Notes: a model not told the origin generated them from the letters alone. A stretch of 64,000 nt of DNA from G963664835 sp963664835 (GCA_963664835.2 CAXXUG010000009.1:1-64000), one strand, 5' to 3'; numbered from the stretch's first letter, positions 36,691-46,872 are shown. Numbers and translations are program-made.

Positions 36691-38113
36691 TTGAAGCGAA
36701 GGTTCACGAGACGTTCGGTATTGGCCGCATTGGGAGCTACTGCCGCTCTACCAGTTCTGGCCGCCTGCCAACCGCAGGTGGTCGAGGTCGAGAGAGTCCA
36801 GGTCGTCGAGAAAGAAGTGCCGATCGAGAGGGTCGTGACTCAGATCGTCGAGAAGGAAGTTGAGCGAGTAGTCACAGTTAAGGTCGATAACCCGGTCATA
36901 GTCGAGAAAGAGGTCGTTGTCGAGAGGGAAGTCGAAAAAGAGGTCGTCGTTGAGATGGAGGCTTTGCCTCCTCTGATAATTGGACAGCTAAACGCGTTCA
37001 CCGGCTCTCTATCGTACTTCGGCGTTTTCCCATCGCAACGGCGCGGCGCTGGCAGCCGACCACGTCAACCGCGCCGGCGGCATCGGTGGCGGCTCGGTAA
37101 TCATTGTAAGCCGTGATACCGCCGTCAACCCGGTCCAGGGAGTCGACGCCGCCCGTGCCCTCGTCGATGTTGAGAACGCGGTGGCAATCGTCGGTGCGCT
37201 GTCCAGCGGAGTTACCATCGCGGCAGCTCAGTCAGTCACGGTGCCAAAGGGACGTGTGCTGATTTCCCCCTCGTCCACCTCTCCTGCAATTACGGTACTC
37301 GAGGATGACGACTTCTTGTTCCGAACGGTTGTTTCCGATGCCGCTCAGGGAGTTGTTCTCGGCCGCTTGGCCAATGAGGAGGGATACACAAGCGCCGGTG
37401 TCCTCTACATCAACAACGCTTATGGCGAGGGACTCGCTGAGCAATTCAAGGAGACCTTCACGTCGCTGGGCGGAACTGTAACCGCCATGGTCCCACACGA
37501 AGATGTCCAACCCACCTACACCTCCGAGTTGGAGAAGGCCACCGAGGGAGATCCGGACGTTCTCGTGACCATAAGCTATCCCGGCCAGGCCGAGGTGTAT
37601 CTCCGAGAATCGCTCGAGGGTGGATACTCGGACACCTTCCTCTTCGTCGACGGCGTGAAGTCTGCCGAGATGGTAGAAGTTGTCGGCTGGGACCTCCTCG
37701 AAGGCACATTGGGTACCGCGCCTGGCGCGCCGGACAGCCCCGCGCTCCGGGCATTCCTGGCCTCATATGCTGACTCCTATGCAGTGCCGCCCGAGCACCC
37801 ATTCATCGCCGAGACCTACGATGCCGTTGCGCTGATTGCGTTGGCGGCGGCCAAGGCCGGCACGACTACTGACCCCGTCGCGCTGCGCGACGCGATACGT
37901 GACGTTGCCAATCCTCCCGGCGAAGTCGTCGGCCCCGGCCTCGAGGGCATCGGAAGGGCGTTGGCTCTGCTGGCCGCCGGCAGGGATATCAACTACGAGG
38001 GCGCCGCCGGCCCCGTGGACTTAGATGAAAACGGCGATGTCGCCGCACCCATCGAGATTTGGAAGGTCGAGGGAGGCGAGATCAAGTCCACAGGCAGGTT
38101 CGAGCTCCCCTAG
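36691..38113 (+). CDS. livK: Branched-chain amino-acid ABC transporter substrate-binding protein (one frameshift)
   Basis: A lipoprotein with an RR-containing signal peptide and lipobox LAAC. Next comes a stretch of repeated Val-Glu-Lys-Glu-Val units (about residues 28-88), a linker seen often in Chloroflexota binding proteins. The type 1 periplasmic domain follows (IIGQLNAFTGSLSYFG, later VAIVGALSSGVTIAAAQ). A frameshift near 37020-37045 separates the two halves; a one-base change joins them. TTG 36691 has GGAGG 7 bases upstream. Its permease and ATPase genes lie beyond the repeat array in the opposite orientation. Confidence 0.88.
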
Positions 38114-38959
38114 CCAGCATCGCAAGGGCAGCGGCGTCGGCCCAGCTTCGGCGATCGTGCCGCTGCCGCCGTTCCTCTTTAATACCTCCGCACAACGACG
38201 CCGCAGTGGCATGCCTCCGTTAGGGAGAACAACTCCGAGCAGCAAAACGTCCACATTTCCGTAGGGGCGAATCGCCCGAGGAGTGTGGCAACCGCCTACC
38301 ACCTTTGGCCAGGGTGGCAAAACGATTGTTCCAACCCCCACTTCGTCATTTGTATGTTGTAAATGCCTCACAAACGAGGCCAACTTGCGGGGTATGGGTG
38401 GAGAGGTGGGGATAGGAAATGTAGCGCGGTCGAAGACTAGCGAGGCGAGGGGCTAGTCGCCCGCTCGGGGTCGGCGTGGAGGTGCGGCAGAATCCACAGT
38501 GCCGGATCGTAGACCGATGGTCGATAGCGGAACGACAAGATGTAGCGCGGGGGCTTGTCCCCCGCTCCGGGTCGGGTTGGGGGTGTGGCGGAATTCACGG
38601 TGCCGATTGGCGGTGCCAAACCACAGCTACGGCTCTCCACGAACGAAATCCGCTGAATCGTAGACCGATGGTCGATAGCGGAACGACAAAATGTAGCGCG
38701 GTCGAAGACTACGCGAGGCGAGGGGCTAGTCCCCCGCTCGGGTCGTGGTGGATGTGTGGCAGAATCCACAGTGCCGATTCGCAGTACTAAACCACACAAA
38801 TACGGCTGGACATACCTTGGCGCGCCGGTACCCCAATTCGTCATTTTTATGTTGAGAATGCCTCACAAATGGGGCCAATGGCGCTTGGATACTCCAATAG
38901 CCGGCACCCCCAACATCCTTTCCCTAATGTGCCGGCCGCCACCCGCCCATGCGCGATTG
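38114..38959. repeat. Intergenic repeat array between livK and livM
   Basis: The 846-base gap between convergent genes has no gene. It carries three hairpin modules of the TGTAGCGCGG family at about 38420, 38541 and 38692, and duplicated GTAGACCGATGGTCGATAGC blocks at about 38509 and 38662, giving units of about 150 bases. The stem of the first copy is degraded (CTAGTCGCCCGC). A partial CATACCTTGG box lies near 38811. Confidence 0.75.
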
Positions 38960-39946
38960 CTACGTCTGCCCCGTTGCCCTCGCCCTCCGTCGCTCCTCGC
39001 CCAGTATCCCACCGGGCCTCAAGAGCATCACCGCAACGATCAGCGCGCCGATCATGAAGAGCCGAAAGTCTGGGTTCGAGAACACGCCCGGCAGGAACTG
39101 CGTCCCAGACCAGATTCCCCAGACGACGAACGCTCCGAGGATCGCACCCAAATTACTGCCGGCGCCTCCTATCATCAACATGGCCCATATGACAAATGTC
39201 GCCAAAAGTGGATCGAATGTGAGAGGCGAAAGAAACCGAACGTGATGGGCGAACAGCGCGCCGCCAATCCCCATGATGATCGCTCCCAGTACAAACGACT
39301 GAAGCTTGAACTTGAACACGTTCTTGCCGCTGGCCTCGGCGGCGGTCTCATCCTCGCGTATCGCCCGCAGCACTCGGCCCCATGGCGATCTGATCGCCGT
39401 TTGCACTGCCAGGAATAACACCGCCAAGACCACCAGCACGACCACCATGTACAGGTAGTCGTACCTGTCCGGCGATACCCACTCGCCCAGAAACTTCGGA
39501 ATTCTGTACAGCCCCTTCGATCCGTTTGCCACCCACTTCTCGTTGAGAAAGAACAGCCGGACGCTCTCGGCGATACCCAGCGTTGCTATCGCCAGGTAGT
39601 CGTCCCGCAAACGCAGAGTCACGTAACCTATAACGAGCGCGATCGCCCCGCATACCGCGCCGGCTGCTGCCAACCCCATGCCGAACCACAGATCAACTCC
39701 CAGGTCCAGGAACCCAACCTCGGCCAGGTTCCCGCCGAACACGAACTCCTCGAACAGCGCGGCGTCCGGGGGCTGGGTGGTCAGGATCGCCGAGGTGTAG
39801 GCGCCCACGGCGAAGAAGCCGGCTATGCCTATGTTGAATAATCCGGTATAGCCCCATTGAACGTTCAACCCAAGCGCGAACACCGAGTAGATACCTGCCA
39901 TGACGACGAAGCCGGCTGCGAAGCTGGCGAAATTGCCTAGATCCAT
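38960..39946 (-). CDS. livM: Branched-chain amino-acid ABC transporter permease LivM
   Basis: One of two membrane subunits of the Liv importer. The 328 residues have about eight to nine helices, with the LivM features WGYTGLFNIGIAGFFAVGAY near the N-terminus and SPWGRVLRAIREDETAAEASGKN as the cytoplasmic coupling loop. It is the last gene of livG-livF-livH-livM. Its substrate-binding protein is encoded on the facing strand at 36691. Confidence 0.93.
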   Translation of the reverse strand: MDLGNFASFAAGFVVMAGIYSVFALGLNVQWGYTGLFNIGIAGFFAVGAYTSAILTTQPPDAALFEEFVFGGNLAEVGFLDLGVDLWFGMGLAAAGAVCGAIALVIGYVTLRLRDDYLAIATLGIAESVRLFFLNEKWVANGSKGLYRIPKFLGEWVSPDRYDYLYMVVVLVVLAVLFLAVQTAIRSPWGRVLRAIREDETAAEASGKNVFKFKLQSFVLGAIIMGIGGALFAHHVRFLSPLTFDPLLATFVIWAMLMIGGAGSNLGAILGAFVVWGIWSGTQFLPGVFSNPDFRLFMIGALIVAVMLLRPGGILGEERRRARATGQT

Positions 39947-39959
39947 CTGTGCCCAACCT

Positions 39960-40982
39960 TCACTTGGCCCCTCCCAGTATGCCCCGCGGTCTCGCTAGCA
40001 GCATTGCGATCATTATGAAGAAGGCGACAGCAGGCTTGTAGCTGGGGTTGATCCACTGGGTCGAGACCTCCGACGTGACCCCTATGATGAACGCCCCGAC
40101 CAGCACTCCGTAGGGATTGCCTATGCCTCCCAGGACCACCGCGGCAAAGAGCGGGATCAGGAATTTCCAACCCATGATCGGAAGGAGTTGTGCCTGGGAG
40201 ACCGCCAGCAATATTCCCGCCGTCGCGGCCAGCGCGCCGGCAATCGCCCAGGTCCACCAAATGACTCGTTGGGTATCGATACCGGTTACTAGGGCCAGAT
40301 CGGGATTGTCCGCGGTCGCCCTCATCGCTTTACCCATCTTCGTGCGGCTTAGCAGGACGTAGATTCCTACCACGAGGACTACCGTGACGATCGCGATGAA
40401 AGTGCTGTCCGGCGGAACTCTTACCTCCATCGGAAGGTGGAAGACTTGACGCGATTCCCGGGGATACTGCAGCGTATCTCCGCCCCAAATCATCTGAATC
40501 ACGCCCCGCAGGGCGATGGCTATTCCAAGGGAAGTCATACCGATTACGGTCGTGTTGACCTGGCGGTCTCTGAGCCTCCGGTATACCAATAGGTCCAGAG
40601 CGATCGCGCCGGCCGCGACCGCCACTGCCGCCAGGGGCAGGGCAATGAGCAGCGGATACCCGAAAGTAAACGGTCCCAGCCCCTGGTCCTGCACTCCCAG
40701 AACCGGCAGCACGTCTTGAATCAGGAAGTATGTTAGATAGGCGCCCATGGCCATGTAGTCCCCGTGGGCGACGTTGGGGAAGTTCATAATGCCATAGACC
40801 AGGGTCAAACCAATGGCCCCGAGCGCGATTATGGCGCCGAGGAAGAGGCCGTTGACTACCAACCCCATCTTCACGAAGGGAAGCAGTCCGATCCCAATTG
40901 CGGCTGCTACTATGAAGGCGATCGTGTGGCCCGGCGTCCACTCCAGCCCGATTCGTCTTGCTATGGTGTTAGTCATGGCCAC
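39960..40982 (-). CDS. livH: Branched-chain amino-acid ABC transporter permease LivH
   Basis: The other membrane subunit, 340 residues. YGIMNFPNVAHGDYMAMGAY is the hallmark N-terminal segment of LivH, and LSRTKMGKAMRATADNPDLA is the coupling loop. It lies 13 bases upstream of livM and 107 bases downstream of livF. No clear ribosome-binding site is visible before the ATG. Confidence 0.93.
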   Translation of the reverse strand: MAMTNTIARRIGLEWTPGHTIAFIVAAAIGIGLLPFVKMGLVVNGLFLGAIIALGAIGLTLVYGIMNFPNVAHGDYMAMGAYLTYFLIQDVLPVLGVQDQGLGPFTFGYPLLIALPLAAVAVAAGAIALDLLVYRRLRDRQVNTTVIGMTSLGIAIALRGVIQMIWGGDTLQYPRESRQVFHLPMEVRVPPDSTFIAIVTVVLVVGIYVLLSRTKMGKAMRATADNPDLALVTGIDTQRVIWWTWAIAGALAATAGILLAVSQAQLLPIMGWKFLIPLFAAVVLGGIGNPYGVLVGAFIIGVTSEVSTQWINPSYKPAVAFFIMIAMLLARPRGILGGAK

Positions 40983-41089
40983 TGGCCGTTCCGGGAAACG
41001 GAACGATTCTCGGTCCTATCCCTGTCAAGTGGCGGTTGAATTCCGTTGCGGAGCACACGTGCGTCCGGTTTACCGTGTACAGGATGCGC

Positions 41090-41794
41090 TTATCCTCCCA
41101 GATACAGTCGGGCCACGTCCGGGTTGCCCAGCAGGGCCGTTCCCGCGTCCTCTAATCGATTCTCGCCCCCCGCGAGAACGTATCCCCTGTCCGACATCCG
41201 TAACGCCTCTCGCGCGTTCTGTTCGACCAGCAGGATTGTTACGCCGGCCGCGTTGATTTCCTCGATTCGTTTGAATACAGACTCCCTGACCGCTGGGGAT
41301 AACCCGGCCGAGGGCTCGTCCAGCAGGAGTAGCACCGGGTCGACCATCAACGCCCGCGCGATGGCCAGCATCTGCCGCTGGCCTCCCGAGAGATTGCCCG
41401 CCTTCTGGTTCGGGCGCGCCGCGAGGTCCGGAAATATCCGGAACATCTCCTCGATCCGCTCACCGTAGTCGTCGTTGCGAACAAAGGCTCCCATGTCCAG
41501 GTTCTCCCGAATCGTCAATGAGGGGAAGACATTCGCGCTCTGTGGGACGTAGCACAGGCCGGCACGAACGACCTGCTCAGGTCTGTGAGTGGATATGTCC
41601 TGGTCACGAAAGACGACGCTGCCTCCTTTGATCCGCACTAGTCCAACGACGGACTTCATGAACGTGGACTTCCCGCAGCCGTTCGGTCCGATTATGGTTA
41701 CGATCTCCCCTTCGCCCACGGATATGGAAACGCCGTGAAGAATCTCTGTATCCCCGTATCCGGCTATCACGCCGGCAGCCTCAAGCAGCGCCAC
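41090..41794 (-). CDS. livF: Branched-chain amino-acid ABC transporter ATPase LivF
   Basis: A 234-residue ATPase. Walker A GPNGCGKSTFMKSVVGL, Q-loop CYVPQSANVFPSLTI, signature LSGGQRQMLAIARAL and Walker B LLLLDEPSAGLSP are intact. The tail after EQNAREAL fits LivF rather than LivG. It overlaps the end of livG by 14 bases, so both are translated together. Confidence 0.95.
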   Translation of the reverse strand: MALLEAAGVIAGYGDTEILHGVSISVGEGEIVTIIGPNGCGKSTFMKSVVGLVRIKGGSVVFRDQDISTHRPEQVVRAGLCYVPQSANVFPSLTIRENLDMGAFVRNDDYGERIEEMFRIFPDLAARPNQKAGNLSGGQRQMLAIARALMVDPVLLLLDEPSAGLSPAVRESVFKRIEEINAAGVTILLVEQNAREALRMSDRGYVLAGGENRLEDAGTALLGNPDVARLYLGG

Positions 41795-42602
41795 CGGCCC
41801 GTCCTCCGAGGTATGACTCCAATACTTGAGGGTTTCTTCGTATCTCTTGTGGCGGCCCTTCAGCGATAACTGTGCCGTTGGACATGACGATGACCGGATT
41901 GCACAGCCGCATAACCAACTCCATGTCGTGCTCGATGAGCAGGAAAGTAACTCCGTGCTCGACGCTCACCCGTCTGATGTTGTCCGCCAACTTGCTGAGA
42001 AGAGTCCGGTTGACGCCGGCGCCGGGTTCGTCAAGGAGGACCATCTTGGGCCCAGCCATCAGGGTTCGGGCCAGCTCGAGCAGCTTCTTCTGGCCGGTCG
42101 ACAGGTTGCCGGCGTATTCGTTCACCAGATGGGACAGGCTGACAAACTCCAGCACTTCTAAGGCTCTGGCTTCAATCCGGCGTTCCTCACGGGCGACTCT
42201 CCATGGCAGCAGCCAGGACGCCCAGACGTGCTCTCCCGTTTGGCCTCCCGGAACCAGCATCAGGTTCTCCAGGACCGTCATGCGCTTCATCTCCCTCGGG
42301 ATCTGGAATGTGCGCATCAGGCCCAGGCCAAATGTCTGGTGCATCTTCATACCATCGATGGCTCGGCCGTCGAAGACTATTCTCCCCGCGGTCGGCGTCA
42401 GCGCTCCCGAGACGAGGTTGAACAGCGTCGTCTTGCCGGCGCCGTTTGGCCCGATCAGGCCGGTAATAGTGCCGGGCATCACCTGCAAGGAACAGTGGTC
42501 AACCGCCCGGACCCCGCCGAAGTCCTTTACCACGTCACGCACCTGAAGAATGGGCGTTACTACTTTCGAACTGGGAAGTTTATATTCGTGTTGCACCGAC
42601 AT
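41781..42602 (-). CDS. livG: Branched-chain amino-acid ABC transporter ATPase LivG
   Basis: A 273-residue ATPase, first gene of the minus-strand transporter operon. Walker A GPNGAGKTTLFNLVSGAL, the LMRTFQIPREMKRMTV Q-loop region, signature LSTGQKKLLELARTLM and Walker B MVLLDEPGAGVN are present; the C-terminal IEHDMELVMRLCNPVIVM is typical of LivG. Its promoter must lie in the repeat-rich region to its right, which I could not define. Confidence 0.95.
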   Translation of the reverse strand: MSVQHEYKLPSSKVVTPILQVRDVVKDFGGVRAVDHCSLQVMPGTITGLIGPNGAGKTTLFNLVSGALTPTAGRIVFDGRAIDGMKMHQTFGLGLMRTFQIPREMKRMTVLENLMLVPGGQTGEHVWASWLLPWRVAREERRIEARALEVLEFVSLSHLVNEYAGNLSTGQKKLLELARTLMAGPKMVLLDEPGAGVNRTLLSKLADNIRRVSVEHGVTFLLIEHDMELVMRLCNPVIVMSNGTVIAEGPPQEIRRNPQVLESYLGGRAGGAA

Positions 42603-42900
42603 TATGGAAGAGTACCTGCTCCGCAGCCAGCATCACGGTTTCATAGTCGAAGCGCCGTTTGGCCATTGAGTATAAGGCACACCGGCAAACTCACGTGTGG
42701 AGTCAGTTGAGAAGCCGCCCGACGCCGAGCGACGCCCACCACCTCACTGTAGCAGTTCACGGAGGCTCCCCTTCGCGACAAATGGGAGAGAATAATCTCA
42801 CCTGCCGCGTGTTTATGTCAATATACTCATCGAACAGGAGCTTCCGATCGTCACTCCCGCTTACGAACTCCAACCGGGATACCTCCATCTTGTTCCACAC
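42603..42900. other. Gene-less stretch upstream of livG
   Basis: No gene or repeat module is recognised. The region should contain the livGFHM promoter on the minus strand, but I see no convincing -35/-10 pair. Confidence 0.35.
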
Positions 42901-43660
42901 GAGGATCACGCGTCGACTTGGTACGAATTGGTGTTACGCGGCCTTGAGTGTCTCCCATTCCATGGCTCCCGCACTGGTGTTTCCGCCCCTCCATTTGTCA
43001 TCGGTACGAAAATGGCCGGACGAGCTAACTTCCTCTAACTGGGACTTCGTTTCCAGCCGGAAGAGGACATTGTAGGGCTGGGGCTTGTCCCCAGCCGCAG
43101 GCAGGTCAGTAGCCGAGCCTAGTTCCGAATCACCGTAGGGAAGTCCGGCCAACCAGCACCCTGATTTTTCCATACCTTGGTGTGCCGGCCCCTGCCGGCA
43201 TGAGCGATTAGTACGAAAGCATGTCCCCGGACCCCGATCCGGGATGATATTTCGCCGCCCCGAAAGTGCCCGCATACGATGGCTCCCGCACTCGTCAATA
43301 TGGCCTCCCAACCGTCACTCCGGCGAAAGCCGGAGTCCACAGGGGCGGGGATTGGAAATGTAGCGCGGTCGAAGACTACGCGAGGCGAGGGGCTTGTCCC
43401 CCGCTCCCGGCAGACCGGCAACCAACCCTGGTCCCAAGCCACCGTATAGAAGCCACGCCAACCGTTGCCCGGATTTTCGTCCCTTAGTGTGACAGCCCTC
43501 CCAACCGTCACTCCGGCGAAAGCCGGAGTCCACAGGGGATGGGAGGGGATTGTGGCGCCGGGGCTTGTTCTCAGCTTGGGGAGCGGCCATCGCAAGGCCA
43601 TCGTAATTCCGGCGAAGGCCGGAATCCAGGGGATTGGAGGCGCCGTGACTCCCACCGGCG
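42901..43660. repeat. Composite palindromic repeat cluster
   Basis: Modules of the dispersed family in mixed order: a CTAACTTCCTCTAACT block at 43024, a GGGGCTTGTCCCC hairpin near 43080, TTGGTGTGCCGGC at 43178, ACTCCGGC-GAAA-GCCGGAGT hairpins near 43317 and 43510, the long TGTAGCGCGG form at about 43358, and ATTCCGGCGAAGGCCGGAAT near 43605. No gene lies here. The order matches the array at 19.4-20.1 kb only in part, so the modules move or recombine separately. Confidence 0.8.
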
Positions 43661-43920
43661 TCTCACCAACCACCAACATCACCGTAGGAGCGGGGCGCGC
43701 CGAACCATCTAGTCCAACTAATTCCACTTCCGGGGCACATTAGGGCGAAATTCAGGATCTTAATTGCCTCCCCAAGGACGACCCTCGGAACGAGTAATTG
43801 ATCAAGATCTCGTCACTCTAGGGCGCCACATTGGCACTTAGAACAGTGTGTTCAGGTCATACAATCGCGATTGGAGCGTCTTCGCCCAGCGCCTCTACCT
43901 CGTAGGGACAACGCATGCGT

Positions 43921-44266
43921 CCATTCGCTCCAACTAATTCGTACGGTCGGCCATGAGGAAGGGGCCAATGTAGGGCGGGGGCTTGTCCCCCGCCTGGGGC
44001 GGCCGGCGGTTCGTGAGATGCAGGCGTTGTGTTGGCCGGCAGGTGTTCGTCGCCGGCGCGTTGCGTTGGTTGGTGGGAAGTTTATCGCTGCTACGCCTCT
44101 GGATTTCCTAGTTGGTTTACCTCATGCGCCCCCCAATTACGCCACATTGTCGGACGTGAGTAAGGAGAGAAATACATTGGCCCTCATTCGCACCCCTCGA
44201 TACGCTAACCGCAAAATGCTCCAGACGCACCGCAAACACCCTGAAACCCAATTAGTTGGAGCAGAT
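43921..44266 (+). repeat. 340-base dispersed repeat, copy 2
   Basis: Second copy of the element at 25613-25955, same orientation, about 18 kb away. It includes the TGTAGGGCGGGGGCTTGTCC hairpin and a shared 3' part ending CCCAATTAGTTGGAGCAGATG-like. There are no terminal inverted repeats or transposase, so it is either a non-autonomous element or a gene relic. Confidence 0.85.
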
Positions 44267-44873
44267 GCGCATGCGTCGCCCTTGGGGCGGGGCTCTCCCG
44301 CACCGCAGACTTCCTGAAGCCGGCCGCCCGATTCGTAAATCCGGCAACCCACTTCGTCATTTATGTGAAGAGGGTTCCCCAGCTAACTTCTTCTAACTCA
44401 CTCTCGTTTCTAGCCCGAAAAGAAGAATGTAGCGCCGGGACGCGTCTTTCGCTAACAGTCCCCGTCGCCGGTAATCCGGATGCCAGTACCCATCCGGTTT
44501 TGGCGCGAAAGGGCGCCTCCTACCCCGAACCAGGATGCTGGGCCCCCTGTCGTCACACCCGCCAGCCAATGGAGGGTCCAACCCTGGCCGGCCGACAAGA
44601 ATTCCTGCAAACTGAACATGTGTACGATAACTTCGCAAGTTGGTTAGCTTTAGAATCGTGGCCAATTCCGCCCTCAATGGCAATCCATGGCGGCCAGGTG
44701 CGAACCAAAAAATGCAAAACAAACAGGTGCTGGAACCACCGCAGTGCGGATCGTGAGACTTATGGGCTTAGCCAAGCCAATTCCGAAAAACCTATTTTTG
44801 CAAAACAAATGTCGTCCGATCGACGGTGTTCAGTTGCCGATTTGTTCCCCGCAAACGTCGTCGGGGTATGCAC
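44267..44873. other. Gene-less stretch with one repeat module
   Basis: A CTAACTTCTTCTAACTCACT block followed by a degraded TGTAGCGCCGGGA hairpin lies at 44381-44435, matching the pairs at 43024 and 56455. The remaining ~440 bases show no gene, terminator or further repeat. Confidence 0.45.
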
Positions 44874-44902
44874 TTGACAAAGAAGTATGGGCGTTTGATT
44901 CT
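44874..44902 (+). promoter_or_regulatory. Candidate promoter of the GyrI-like gene
   Basis: A perfect TTGACA at 44874-44879 is followed after 17 bases by GATTCT (44897-44902), a weak -10. The downstream gene starts about 50 bases later. The strong -35 with a weak -10 would suit activator control, but the call is tentative. Confidence 0.35.
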
Positions 44903-44953
44903 AGGGCTTGTCTAACCCGGTAGGCCCGCCAAGTTTCGAGTAGAGGTGCAATC

Positions 44954-45559
44954 CTGAGCAAGATCGACTTCAAGAAGCAGTACAAGTCTCTCTTCGCGCC
45001 GAAGAAAAAGCCGCATTTCGTGGACGTTCCCCCGTTCCAGTACCTGATGATCGACGGCAAGGGAGCGCCGGAGAGCGAAGTGTTTCAAGACGCGCTTGCC
45101 GCGCTCTATTCGACCGCCTACACCATCAAATTCATGCTGAAGTCGGCCGGCCGGACCGACTTCGTAGTCCCACCGCTCGAAGCTCTATGGTGGGCCGAAG
45201 ACGTCCGGGCGTTTCACGAAAATGACCGCGACGAGTGGCAGTGGACGATGATGATTATGCAGCCGGACGAGGTGACGCCGGTCGACCTGGGCCAGACGCT
45301 CGATCAATTGGAGGAGAAGAAAAAGAGGTCACCGGCCCACGACCGGCTGTGCCTTGCGACCCTGGAGGAAGACCGAGCCGTCCAAGTGATGCACGTCGGG
45401 CCCTACAACGAGGAAGCTCCCACGATAGCCGCAATGCACGCGTTCGCCGAATCAGCCGGCTGCAAACTAGTCGGCAAGCACCACGAGATCTATCTCTCCG
45501 ACCCCCGCAGGAGCGCGCCGGAGAAGCTCAGAACAGTCCTGCGCCACCCCGTCGCCTAG
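44954..45559 (+). CDS. GyrI-like small-molecule-binding domain protein (CTG start)
   Basis: The family starts with a Ser-Lys-Ile-Asp-Phe-Lys-Lys segment. Here that sequence begins at CTG 44954 (LSKIDFKKQYKSLF) after GAGGTG, with no ATG, GTG or TTG in frame nearby; the first Met-like codon (GTG 45020) would cut off the conserved start. The body has FQYLMIDGKGAP, LKSAGRTDFVVPPLEALWW and a C-terminal HEIYLSDPRR, as in stand-alone GyrI-like proteins. These bind small hydrophobic ligands and sometimes hydrolyse them. About 201 residues. Confidence 0.75.
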   Translation: MSKIDFKKQYKSLFAPKKKPHFVDVPPFQYLMIDGKGAPESEVFQDALAALYSTAYTIKFMLKSAGRTDFVVPPLEALWWAEDVRAFHENDRDEWQWTMMIMQPDEVTPVDLGQTLDQLEEKKKRSPAHDRLCLATLEEDRAVQVMHVGPYNEEAPTIAAMHAFAESAGCKLVGKHHEIYLSDPRRSAPEKLRTVLRHPVA

Positions 45560-45662
45560 CTAAACGGGTTGCACGCAAGGGCAACTCACCGAGCCGTGGT
45601 CGTCTAAGGGATGGCTCACGCGATGAATAGCAATCGCTTCAATCTATGAGCGTCATTCGAGG

Positions 45663-46724
45663 TCAGGTCTTTCGGGCCAATCCATGTTCCCGAATAGCAG
45701 TCTCCACAGCCTCTATCCAAGCCAAGATGGAGTCTATCTCTGCGTCTGTGAACCTCCTCGTGATGTGACACCTAAGTTCCTTACCCCTAGTGCCAAAGAG
45801 CCCTGTAGATTCGGCGCGGTCTCGGAGGTCGCGTATCGTCGATTCGGACACGGCAGTCTGCTTTCGGAGCCCCTTGCTACTGTGATGCAGTCTAGTGTCC
45901 AAGCTCTGTCCCCATACGGAGTTAGGTGGATACCCGAAGCAGGTGGCAATGTGGGTGCCGTTCAAGTTAACGTTCAGAGAGAATCCCTTGGTTCCCCAGT
46001 GAATGGGCATGGACTTATACGCGGCGAACTGAAGAATGCGTGAAAAGACACTTCTCCCGTTATCGTCTAGATTCGCAAGGAACTCATCCTCAGTGATGAC
46101 AGCCCTAGGCGTGGAAGACACCTGCGCCGGTCTCATGGATTCCTGGCCCACAACGATGTCCTGGGACATTAAGCGTTTGCCATCTTTGTCTTGGAAGAGG
46201 GTGAATTCCACGCAGGTGATTTTGATGCCCTTCGATCTCAGGAAAGATGCCGTCTGCTTAATCCCACGTGTGACGAATTGTCCGATAACGACAATATGTT
46301 GGTCCTTGTTGAACGTCACGGACTCATCCATACCTGGGTCGAAATGCTGCCGGTGGTATTCGGTCAGGCTGGAGGACTCTTCGTTCAGGTATGAGCTAAG
46401 AATGCCCTCCAATTGCGCCGCATCGAGCTGCGCGACAAAGGACGCATATTCCAGCGACTGAGCGATCGTTTCACGTGGAGTTCGGTCGCGCTTTAACTCG
46501 ACCACGACCGCGTTCCCTTCTCGGTCCAAACCAAGCAGGTCGATTGATCCCCCCAAATTGGTGGCCACTTGCCGGCCAATGATCAGCACTCCACCATCTT
46601 CCAAGATTCCATCCGGGTTGCTCTCAAGCCACTCTTCCAGTACAGATTCCTCGTACTCGGCTTGGAACGGTATCCGTACGTACTCCATAAAAGTTCCGTC
46701 AGTTTGGATGCTGAAGATCTTCAT
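45663..46724 (-). CDS. NucS-like (DUF91) endonuclease
   Basis: A 353-residue protein whose first half is a PD-(D/E)xK nuclease of the NucS/DUF91 type: ILEDGGVLIIGRQ, GGSIDLLGLD with the catalytic Asp, and VVVELKRDRTP with the Glu-x-Lys pair. The second half (from about residue 190) is a separate domain without a known motif, so it is longer than mismatch-repair NucS (about 230 residues). Defence or repair are both possible roles. It is next to tRNA-Arg, a common integration site, and has few GCCGGC sites. Confidence 0.8.
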   Translation of the reverse strand: MKIFSIQTDGTFMEYVRIPFQAEYEESVLEEWLESNPDGILEDGGVLIIGRQVATNLGGSIDLLGLDREGNAVVVELKRDRTPRETIAQSLEYASFVAQLDAAQLEGILSSYLNEESSSLTEYHRQHFDPGMDESVTFNKDQHIVVIGQFVTRGIKQTASFLRSKGIKITCVEFTLFQDKDGKRLMSQDIVVGQESMRPAQVSSTPRAVITEDEFLANLDDNGRSVFSRILQFAAYKSMPIHWGTKGFSLNVNLNGTHIATCFGYPPNSVWGQSLDTRLHHSSKGLRKQTAVSESTIRDLRDRAESTGLFGTRGKELRCHITRRFTDAEIDSILAWIEAVETAIREHGLARKT

Positions 46725-46795
46725 GTAGTGCGTTGAACTCCGACAGACTCGGTGGATTTTGTTGGAGATTCTCGAGAGGCCAAAGACCGAATTTG

Positions 46796-46872
46796 TGGTA
46801 CGCCCGAAGGGACTCGAACCCCTGACCTTCAGGTCCGCAACCTGACGTTCTATCCATCTGAACTACGGGCGC
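46796..46872 (-). tRNA. tRNA-Arg (anticodon GCG)
   Basis: The minus strand folds into a full cloverleaf: 7-bp acceptor (first pair G-U), D stem GTTC/GAAC, 5-bp anticodon stem with loop TTGCGGA, a short variable loop and a T arm with TTCGAGT. The CCA end is encoded at 46796-46798. Loop positions 34-36 read GCG, which pairs with the Arg codon CGC. Most bacteria carry ACG (read as inosine) for CGN, so GCG is notable. Confidence 0.93.

Noticed and set aside
38756..39418. Plus-strand open frame of 220 codons
   Set aside because: It runs antisense through livM and begins inside a repeat; the livM frame is clearly the real gene.
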